DNA of 6,443 nucleotides from assembly GCA_018710805.1 (NCBI GenBank), contig DVJG01000030.1, forward strand, positions 1 to 6,443. The letters are read 5' to 3'. Below, one piece after another: positions 1-5,173 of the stretch. The notes beneath the pieces are model-generated. The model made no database searches, was not told the origin of the DNA, and was given only the letters and a program-made list of their open reading frames with translations. Both the position numbers and the translations under genes were made by a program. This DNA comes from Candidatus Faecousia faecipullorum. GTDB lineage: Bacteria > Bacillota > Clostridia > Oscillospirales > Oscillospiraceae. How positions within the stretch are numbered: the stretch's first letter is position 1; each line of letters opens with the position of its first letter.

Positions 1-527
1 GCGCCGTTGTCGTAAGCGATGACGTGGTCCTCACCGTAGCCGCCGTTCTCGGGGGTGTCGGAGGCGTAGATGTAACCGGTGGTGCCCTGCTGGCAGCCGA
101 TCATTTTCTCGCCCAGATTATCCATGGTCACATCGGAGCCTTCCTTGACGATGACCTTCTGGATGCCGGTGGCGTAGCTGTCGCTGAAGCTCATAACCAG
201 TTCCCGCTCGGGGGTCACGGAGACGCCGGCCATGACAATGTCGCTCTTGCCCTGCTGCACAGCCAGCAGTGCGGCGGTGAAGTCCATATCGTCAACTACC
301 AGCTCAAGACCCAGCTTCTCAGCGATGGCTCCGGCGATATCCACGTCGATGCCGGCGTAGCCGCCGTCGTCGGTGGTCATTTCATAGGGAGGGAAGGAGG
401 CGTTGGTGGACATGATGAGCTTGCCTTTTTCCACGGTCTGGAGGGCAGAGTCATCTTTCGCCCCGCAGGCGGTGAACATTCCGAGAATCAGAAGGGATGC
501 CAATACGATCGCAAATACCTTTTTCAT
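1..527 (-). CDS. Amino acid ABC transporter substrate-binding lipoprotein (family 3), 5' part only
   Basis: Extracellular solute receptor of a polar amino acid importer. The 175 visible residues begin with a lipoprotein signal peptide (MKK, hydrophobic stretch 4-18, FTAC with the lipidated Cys at 21). The start of the mature fold follows, with FPPYE at 45-49. Residues 59-72 (GIDVDIAGAIAEKL) fit the family-3 binding-protein signature. TPER at 105-108 carries the Arg that in this family usually binds the ligand alpha-carboxylate, and QQGTTG at 146-151 is a typical ligand loop. The ATG at 527-525 is preceded by AGGAG (complement of 537-541) with a 9-nt spacer and by a strong promoter. The family is usually about 260-280 aa, so roughly the last third lies off the left edge, where permease and ATPase genes would be expected. 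The ligand (arginine, lysine, histidine, cystine or other) cannot be decided from this part. Confidence 0.93.
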   Translation of the reverse strand, partial: MKKVFAIVLASLLILGMFTACGAKDDSALQTVEKGKLIMSTNASFPPYEMTTDDGGYAGIDVDIAGAIAEKLGLELVVDDMDFTAALLAVQQGKSDIVMAGVSVTPERELVMSFSDSYATGIQKVIVKEGSDVTMDNLGEKMIGCQQGTTGYIYASDTPENGGYGEDHVIAYDNG

Positions 528-551
528 AATTACACACTCCTCTTTTAATTA

Positions 552-567
552 CCTTGCCGATGCAAGG
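552..567 (-). other. Small hairpin in the 5' UTR of the amino acid binding-protein gene
   Basis: CCTTGC and GCAAGG form a perfect 6-bp stem around the tetranucleotide CGAT, between the predicted transcription start (near 575) and the ribosome site. It may stabilise the messenger 5' end. There is no sign that it covers the ribosome site or acts as a terminator. Confidence 0.4.
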
Positions 568-581
568 AAGATGATGGGTGC

Positions 582-610
582 ATTATACACCGAATATTAT
601 TCATCGTCAA
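582..610 (-). promoter_or_regulatory. Sigma-A-type promoter of the minus-strand amino acid transporter gene
   Basis: On the minus strand TTGACG (605-610) and TATAAT (582-587) are separated by exactly 17 bp, a near-perfect housekeeping promoter. The predicted start is near 575, giving a leader of about 48 nt. The spacer contains the 13-mer ATGAATAATATTC, repeated upstream of the divergent operon, so a protein bound there would block RNA polymerase. The promoter match is seen directly; regulation is inference. Confidence 0.85.
592..604 (-). repeat. Putative operator copy 1: 13-mer ATGAATAATATTC inside the promoter spacer
   Basis: Read on the minus strand this is ATGAATAATATTC, with an 11-bp near-palindromic core GAATA-A-TATTC. 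It fills the spacer between the -35 and -10 of the minus-strand promoter, a classic repressor position. An exact second copy lies at 739-751 in the opposite orientation. The core resembles an arginine-repressor box (TGAAT and ATTCA arms), but the arms are 3 bp apart rather than the usual 4, so the regulator is not identified. Confidence 0.45.
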
Positions 611-738
611 TAGGTTATTTATACAACAAATGAAAAAAGTGAGCCTGCCCTATATGGGAAAACGCACAAAGATGCCGTATAAAACAGGAAATATCCAAAC
701 ATACGTGGCAAATATTCAATAAATATTTAAATTAATAA
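611..738. other. AT-rich divergent intergenic stretch without a gene
   Basis: No credible coding sequence is seen here. Positions 661-738 are very AT-rich and contain an inverted repeat AAATATT (710-716) / AATATTT (722-728) and a TATTCA half-site (713-718). Such DNA often serves as an upstream promoter element or as a binding region for regulators of divergent genes. No specific site can be named. Confidence 0.4.
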
Positions 739-753
739 ATGAATAATATTCAT
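739..753 (+). repeat. Putative operator copy 2: ATGAATA-A-TATTCAT palindrome
   Basis: This 15-bp odd-centred palindrome has perfect 7-bp arms. Its first 13 bases are identical to the sequence inside the divergent minus-strand promoter (592-604). It ends 32 bp before the -35 of the first plus-strand promoter (786), a place where an activator or a co-repressor could sit. The arms resemble an ArgR/AhrC box shortened by 1 bp in the centre. The binding protein is unknown. Confidence 0.45.
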
Positions 754-785
754 GAAAAACTGCGTAATCTGTTGAACGCACCGTC

Positions 786-814
786 TTGACGAAAAGCCGC
801 GAATGCAGTATAAT
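786..814 (+). promoter_or_regulatory. Sigma-A-type promoter P1, upstream of the peptide permease operon
   Basis: TTGACG (786-791) and TATAAT (809-814) are separated by exactly 17 bp. The predicted start is near 821, giving a leader of about 330 nt before the binding-protein gene, or a short independent transcript. No convincing terminator or ribosome-site-backed ORF was seen between here and the second promoter, so tandem promoters for the operon are the simplest reading. Confidence 0.75.
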
Positions 815-884
815 AAATCATATTTATTTTTTTCGGCCGGAAGGGCCCCGCAGAATTGCGAAAACAGAAGTTAAAACTGTAGAA

Positions 885-903
885 AATGCACAAAGAATGC
901 ACA
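885..903 (+). repeat. Direct repeat AATGCACA x2 at 11-bp period
   Basis: AATGCACA occurs at 885-892 and 896-903, one helical turn apart. A degenerate third unit, AATTGCAG, starts at 906. The repeats lie between the two plus-strand promoters, about 60-75 bp upstream of the second -35, so they could bind a regulator on one face of the helix. With units this short, chance is possible. Confidence 0.3.
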
Positions 904-960
904 GAAATTGCAGGATTCCTATTAAAATCCCTATAAACATCGGACTGCTCAAAAAAACAG

Positions 961-989
961 TTGACTTTCTGGGGCGGACAGTGCATAAT
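961..989 (+). promoter_or_regulatory. Sigma-A-type promoter P2, proximal promoter of the peptide permease operon
   Basis: TTGACT (961-966) and CATAAT (984-989) are separated by 17 bp. The predicted start is near 996, giving a structured leader of about 156 nt before the binding-protein start at 1152. It is slightly weaker than P1 by consensus. Confidence 0.7.
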
Positions 990-995
990 AAACGA

Positions 996-1151
996 GTACA
1001 GAAAAGGAAAAAGTGAGGGTATCCAAGGCTTCAGGGAGGCTTGGATGCCGCTGCTTCCTAAAGTTTCCTCCAAAGAGGAAATGACGGATATGTTGGCTCC
1101 CGCTTTCAAAAGCGGTCGTCATATATTTAAGAAAGGGAGGATTTTTTCAAA
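996..1151 (+). promoter_or_regulatory. Structured 5' leader of the peptide permease operon (three hairpins)
   Basis: Three hairpins can be drawn. Hairpin 1 pairs 1018-1027 with 1040-1049 (10 bp, one G-U) and exposes AGGGAGG (1033-1039) in its loop. Hairpin 2 is a perfect 7-bp stem, TTTCCTC (1064-1070) with GAGGAAA (1075-1081), loop CAAA. Hairpin 3 has an inner stem CCGCTT (1100-1105) / AAGCGG (1110-1115) and an outer stem TGACGG (1082-1087) / TCGTCA (1116-1121, one G-U), with a 12-nt one-sided bulge (1088-1099). The ribosome site GGGAGG (1135-1140) lies after the last hairpin, 11 nt before the start codon. The fold is compact enough to be a cis-regulatory RNA, but I recognise no known riboswitch or T-box consensus in it. 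Confidence 0.45.
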
Positions 1152-3347
1152 ATGAAAAAGTTCGCAAAGATCATGAGCATGCTTCTGGTGCTGTCCATGG
1201 TTCTGGGACTGGCTGCCTGCGGCGCCAAGCCTGAGACACCTGCGACTACCGCCTCCGGCGATGCTACCACTTCCGCTCCCGCGGAAACCACCTCTGGTGA
1301 GTACGTTGATCCTTTCGCCGACCTCGCCGATGACTACGACGAGCTGTCCCAGGCTGTTTACGACCTGGTGCTGGGCGACTTCGAGAAGTACTACAACGAG
1401 GCTATGGCTGAGACCAGCACTGGCGTGCGGTTTGCCAAGATGGCTATCGCCGAGGCTAAGCTCCTGGGCGCCGGCATCTTCATTCCCACTACCTCCAATG
1501 GCGGCTATTTCGGCATGAGCCGTATGGCTCCCCACTCCCACACCCTGACCCTGTGGGGCAATGACCGCTATCGTTACCATGACGTCATCCTGACCACCGA
1601 GCCCATCAAGGCCTCCGACGTTCAGGCTATGCGTGAGAAGTGGAACGAGCTGGTTGGCACCGGTGAGTACGAGGAGTGGGTTAAGTCCTATCTGCAGGAG
1701 CAGGGCTACACTCTGAAGAACACCATGGGCTACTACTTCGACGCCGACCCCAACACCTGGGACTGCATGGCTACCTCCAACGCCGCTGACACTGAGATGC
1801 TGGTCAACACCTTCGACTCCCTGGCCGAGTACGACATGGAGAACCAGCTGCAGCCCGCTCTGGCTGAGAGCTGGGAAGTCTCCGAGGACGGCCTGACCTA
1901 CACCTTCCACCTCCGTGAGGGCGTTACCTGGGTTGACAACCAGGGCCGCTACGTTGCTGACCTGGTTGCTGACGACTTCGTCGCCGGTATGCAGCACGTT
2001 CTGGACGCCATGGGCGGCCTGGAGTACCTGCTGTGCCAGGGCTGCGCCAACATCGTGGGCACCGATGCCTATGTCAACGGCGAGACCACTGACTTCTCCA
2101 CCGTGGGCATCAAGGCTTTGGACGACCACACCCTGCAGTACACCCTGACCCAGCCCACCTCTTACTTCCTGACCATGCTGGGCTACAGCCCCTTCGCTCC
2201 CATGTCCCGCAGCTTCTACGAGTCCATGGGCGGCAAGTTCGGCGAAGAGTATGACGCTTCCGCCGACTCCTACAAGTACGGCAAGGGCCCCGACTCCATC
2301 GCTTACTGCGGTCCCTTCGTTGTGACCAACTTCACCTCCAACAACACCGTTGCCATGAAGGAGAACGAGTCCTACTGGAACAAGGGCAACAACAACGTCA
2401 CCACTCTGACCTACATCTACACCGACGGTGCCGACCCCCTGAAGCCCTATGACGACTTCATGAACGGCCTGGTGGACAACGTGGGCCTGACCGGCGAGCG
2501 TATCGAGATCGCTAAGGAAAAGGGCATGTTCGAGGATTACGCCTTCGTGGGCGACCTGGACGCCACCTCCTTCTGCGGCTTCCTGAACCTGCGCCGTGCT
2601 GCTTTCGCCAACGCCAATGATGCTTCCATGGGCGTCTCTCCCAAGACTGAGGAGGATAAGGTCCGCACCGGCGCTGCCGTGCTGAACCAGAACTTCCGTC
2701 TGGCCGTTGTCATGAGCCTGGACCGCGCCAACTACAACGCTCAGTCCATCGGCGAAGAGACCAAGCTGAACTCCCTGATCAACTCCTACACCCCCGGCAC
2801 CTTCGTGACCCTGCCCGAGGATGTGACTGTTGACATTAATGGCACCGCCACCACCTTCCCCGCCAACACCTTCTATGGCGAGATCGTGCAGGCTCAGCTG
2901 GATGCTGACGGCATCCCCCTGACCGTGTGGAACGGCACCGACTCCACTGGCTTCGACGGCTGGTACAGCCCCGAGAACGCTCAGTCTTTCCTGGCTAAGG
3001 CTGTGGAAGAGCTGGCTGCCCAGGGCATTGAGGTTTCTGCTGAGAACCCCATCTACCTGGACATCCCCACCAGAACCGACTCTCAGGTCACCATGAACCA
3101 GAAGCAGTCCATGAAGCAGTCCATCGAGGCTTCTACCAATGGTCTTGTGAAGGTCAACCTGATCGAGTACAACACTCGTGACACCTACCTGGATGCTACC
3201 TACTGGTACACCACCGGTGACGAGGCCAACTTCGACCTGAACGATGGCTCCGGCTGGAGTCCCGACTTCGGCGATCCTTCCTCTTACCTTGGCACCATGC
3301 TGCCTCAGTATGCCGGCTACATGACCAAGTGCCTGGGCATCTTCTAA
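1152..3347 (+). CDS. oppA: Oligopeptide ABC transporter substrate-binding lipoprotein (family 5, AmiA/OppA-like), apparently circularly permuted
   Basis: Extracellular peptide receptor of the permease encoded downstream. It starts with a lipoprotein signal (MKK, hydrophobic 7-20, LAAC with Cys23) and a T/S/A/E-rich linker (27-50). Family-5 hallmarks are PALAESWEVSEDGLTYTF (235-252), LREGVTW (254-260), TDFSTVG followed by LQYTLTQPTSYF, and GWSPDFGDPSSYL (701-713). Residues 60-165 (for example RFAKMAIAEAKLL at 93-105, then FIP, SRMAP and a Trp-rich tail) match in order what normally forms the C-terminus of AmiA/OppA. The ordinary N-terminal start (YYFDADPNTWD) appears only at 194-204, and the chain ends about 18 residues after the DPSSYL block, where relatives continue for 100 or more residues. 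At 731 aa it is longer than AmiA (about 660). Codon use is extremely biased, which suggests high expression. The start is supported by GGGAGG at 1135-1140. Peptide specificity cannot be read from the sequence. Confidence 0.93.
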   Translation: MKKFAKIMSMLLVLSMVLGLAACGAKPETPATTASGDATTSAPAETTSGEYVDPFADLADDYDELSQAVYDLVLGDFEKYYNEAMAETSTGVRFAKMAIAEAKLLGAGIFIPTTSNGGYFGMSRMAPHSHTLTLWGNDRYRYHDVILTTEPIKASDVQAMREKWNELVGTGEYEEWVKSYLQEQGYTLKNTMGYYFDADPNTWDCMATSNAADTEMLVNTFDSLAEYDMENQLQPALAESWEVSEDGLTYTFHLREGVTWVDNQGRYVADLVADDFVAGMQHVLDAMGGLEYLLCQGCANIVGTDAYVNGETTDFSTVGIKALDDHTLQYTLTQPTSYFLTMLGYSPFAPMSRSFYESMGGKFGEEYDASADSYKYGKGPDSIAYCGPFVVTNFTSNNTVAMKENESYWNKGNNNVTTLTYIYTDGADPLKPYDDFMNGLVDNVGLTGERIEIAKEKGMFEDYAFVGDLDATSFCGFLNLRRAAFANANDASMGVSPKTEEDKVRTGAAVLNQNFRLAVVMSLDRANYNAQSIGEETKLNSLINSYTPGTFVTLPEDVTVDINGTATTFPANTFYGEIVQAQLDADGIPLTVWNGTDSTGFDGWYSPENAQSFLAKAVEELAAQGIEVSAENPIYLDIPTRTDSQVTMNQKQSMKQSIEASTNGLVKVNLIEYNTRDTYLDATYWYTTGDEANFDLNDGSGWSPDFGDPSSYLGTMLPQYAGYMTKCLGIF

Positions 3348-3388
3348 TCGAGGTTTCGACTGGAATTTGCATCTAAAACGCAAAATAG

Positions 3389-3415
3389 GGAGGATGGGCT
3401 TTCAGCCCATCCTCC
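3389..3415 (+). promoter_or_regulatory. Perfect 12-bp GC-rich hairpin after oppA (transcript stabiliser or partial terminator)
   Basis: GGAGGATGGGCT (3389-3400) and AGCCCATCCTCC (3404-3415) pair perfectly around TTC. The next bases are TGACTTGCGG, so the U-tract of an intrinsic terminator is missing. It lies 42 nt after the oppA stop. In transporter operons, hairpins here commonly protect the binding-protein messenger from 3' decay, giving an excess over the permease. That role is inferred. Confidence 0.65.
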
Positions 3416-3465
3416 TGACTTGCGGTTTATGGGGGAATCTCTATTTATGCACTTTTATCGTAGGA

Positions 3466-3534
3466 AATGCTGCCCTCAGTATTCCTGAAGTTCCGGCACA
3501 CCGGGAATATTGAGGGCAGTATTCTCTACTGCCC
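3466..3534 (+). promoter_or_regulatory. Intercistronic RNA structure with mutually exclusive hairpins, oppA-oppB gap
   Basis: A long stem pairs 3466-3485 with 3504-3523 (20 bp, two G-U), and CCGG-CACA-CCGG lies in its loop. The right arm GGGCAGTA (3514-3521) can instead pair perfectly with TACTGCCC (3527-3534) around TTCTC. The two pairings cannot coexist, which is the layout of an attenuator or a translation switch. No U-tract follows; a weak 5-bp stem (3536-3540 / 3545-3549) followed by TTTAT is the only terminator-like element. The remaining bases up to 3588 hold no gene. A -35/-10-like pair (TTGCGG 3420-3425, TATTTA 3442-3447) is too weak to call. Confidence 0.5.
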
Positions 3535-3588
3535 CCGGTTCAAAAGCCGTTTATCCCGTAATTACCCTAGAGAGATGAGTGATTGTGA

Positions 3589-5166
3589 ATGACGAAATAT
3601 CTGATTAACCGTATCCTCCGCAGCCTTTGCTCCGTGGTAATCGTCACGGGAGTGATCATGGTCATGATTTACTCCTTCCTGGACAAACAATCCATTTTTG
3701 CCACGGACCCCGTGTTCACCAAGCAGAAGTCCAATGCAAAGCAGGTCTATATGATGCAGCAGTGGGAGCAGTTCGGATATCTGGACTATGTTCCTTATTC
3801 GGATTATCTGCTTGACGAGAAAAAGGCCGGCAATATTGATGAGGAGACCTTCGCCACTGCGGCGAAGCTTGGCAAGGATGCCGGGGCAGACAGCGATGTT
3901 ACCGCCCAGTATGCTGCCAAGTTTGAGGAAGAATACAAGAAAAAGGGTTACGAAGTGGTCCGCCTGGAGGGCGACACCCAGGGCCGTACCAAGAAGTACA
4001 AGAACGGCGGCGAACCCCGGCTTTACGCCTATAAGGACATTCCCGTTCTCAAGCGTCTTGTGAACTACTTTGGCCATATCATCACCGTGGACAACATCCA
4101 CACCGTGGAAGAAGTTGAAGGCGAGCGCGGCCTGACCTTCACCCTCCGGGACCCTGCCTATGGCGGAAAGAAGTTCTCACCCGCCCTTATGGGCAACGGA
4201 ACCCTTCATAAATACCTGTTCTATTTTGACAGTACCTTCCCCTTCTTCCATCAGAACCTGGTGAAGATCAACCTGGGCAAGTCCTATTCCGTCAACAAGG
4301 GCATCGATGTTTTCGATACCATGACCAATTCCCAGGGCTCCTTTGTCCGCTCCCAGATTACCTACCCCACGGGCGTTGAGGAGTTCTCCGCCGACGACCT
4401 GCACAGCGCCACTTACGTCGCCGGGTCTCTGGCCTCCGGTACCCTGAACCAGAAATACTTTGTGGATGACTACACCAGCGTCATCACCCGCAAGGACGGA
4501 CTTTCCAAGCTGGGCTACTCCTTCGTCATTGGCATCATCGCTGTGGTGCTGACCTATTTCATCGCCATCCCCGTGGGTATTCTCATGGCTCTGCGGAAGG
4601 ATAAGTTCTTTGACAAACTGGGAACGGCCTATATCGTGTTTATCACCGCCGTGCCCAGCCTGGCTTATATCTTCATGTTCCGCTCCATTGGCGGCGGCCT
4701 CTTTAATCTGCCCACTACCTTTAATATGGAAAACCCCACCTGGCTCATGTATGTGCTGCCCGTTATCTCTCTGGCCCTGCCCTCCATTGCGAACCAGATG
4801 AAGTGGCTACGCCGCTACATGATTGACCAGATGAACTCCGACTATGTCAAGTTTGCCCGGTCCGGCGGCCTCAGCGAAGGTGAAATTTTCACCAAGCACA
4901 TTTTGAAGAATGCCATTATTCCCATTGTCCATGGCATTCCCACCGCCATCCTCTTTGCCATGACCGGCGCCATCATCACCGAGCGTGTTTATGTGGTGCC
5001 TGGTGCTGGTAACCTTTTGACTATGGCTATCAACGCCTATGATAACGGCGTCATTGTGGGCGTGGCTCTCTTCTATGCCCTGCTCACCGTCACGTCCATC
5101 ATCCTGGGCGACGTGCTCATGTCCTTCATGGATCCCAGAATTTCCTTCACCGAGAAAGCGAGGTAA
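3589..5166 (+). CDS. oppB: Oligopeptide ABC transporter permease, OppB/AmiC type
   Basis: First membrane subunit of the peptide channel. Predicted helices: TM1 about 12-31, TM2 310-334, TM3 345-364, TM4 385-404, TM5 443-465, TM6 487-511. The cytoplasmic coupling (EAA) loop is at about 418-445, DYVKFARSGGLSE followed by KHILKNAIIP, where it docks on the ATPases. Between TM1 and TM2 is a charged extracytoplasmic domain of about 275 residues; E. coli OppB (about 306 aa total) has a much shorter loop there. Streptococcal AmiC (about 500 aa) has one of the same size, and, from memory, blocks such as HKYLFYF, FPFFHQN and LGKSY have close counterparts in it. The ATG at 3589 directly follows an in-frame TGA (3586-3588), so the frame cannot start earlier. 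No good Shine-Dalgarno is present (only GAGTG nearby), unlike oppA, oppC and oppD, suggesting low translation or coupling to the upstream RNA structure. OppC starts 7 nt after the stop. Confidence 0.93.
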   Translation: MTKYLINRILRSLCSVVIVTGVIMVMIYSFLDKQSIFATDPVFTKQKSNAKQVYMMQQWEQFGYLDYVPYSDYLLDEKKAGNIDEETFATAAKLGKDAGADSDVTAQYAAKFEEEYKKKGYEVVRLEGDTQGRTKKYKNGGEPRLYAYKDIPVLKRLVNYFGHIITVDNIHTVEEVEGERGLTFTLRDPAYGGKKFSPALMGNGTLHKYLFYFDSTFPFFHQNLVKINLGKSYSVNKGIDVFDTMTNSQGSFVRSQITYPTGVEEFSADDLHSATYVAGSLASGTLNQKYFVDDYTSVITRKDGLSKLGYSFVIGIIAVVLTYFIAIPVGILMALRKDKFFDKLGTAYIVFITAVPSLAYIFMFRSIGGGLFNLPTTFNMENPTWLMYVLPVISLALPSIANQMKWLRRYMIDQMNSDYVKFARSGGLSEGEIFTKHILKNAIIPIVHGIPTAILFAMTGAIITERVYVVPGAGNLLTMAINAYDNGVIVGVALFYALLTVTSIILGDVLMSFMDPRISFTEKAR

Positions 5167-5173
5167 AAAGACT

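Noticed and set aside
581..590. DnaA-box-like TTATACACC
   Set aside because: It has one mismatch to TTATNCACA, is a single copy, and overlaps the -10 of a strong promoter. There is no origin-like cluster.
745..759. CodY-box-like sequence AATATTCATGAAAAA
   Set aside because: About 5 of 15 positions differ from AATTTTCNGAAAATT, and the half-sites are out of register. In DNA this AT-rich, that is expected by chance.
750..1109. 119-codon minus-strand frame and the 76- and 64-codon plus-strand frames in the intergenic region
   Set aside because: The plus-strand frames begin at TTG codons that are the -35 boxes of P1 and P2. None has a ribosome site at its stated start, composition is not protein-like, and they overlap promoters and hairpins. 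Only the internal ATG at 1045 was kept, as a low-interest finding.
996..1151. T-box or known riboswitch in the oppA leader
   Set aside because: The conserved T-box sequence (AGGGTGGNACCGCG-like) is absent, and I could not match the core of any riboswitch class I know. Only the hairpins themselves are reported.
1119..3383. 754-codon open frame on the minus strand covering oppA
   Set aside because: It is a mirror of codon bias in oppA. The translation is Val/Gly/His-rich low-complexity sequence with no signal peptide, ribosome site or known motif.
3420..3447. Internal promoter for oppB (TTGCGG, 16 bp, TATTTA)
   Set aside because: Both hexamers deviate in two or more positions. The match is no better than expected at random in this AT content.
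5039..5173. Upstream extension of the oppC reading frame
   Set aside because: It lies inside the coding end of oppB, its translation has no membrane-permease character, and the ATG at 5174 has a proper ribosome site.
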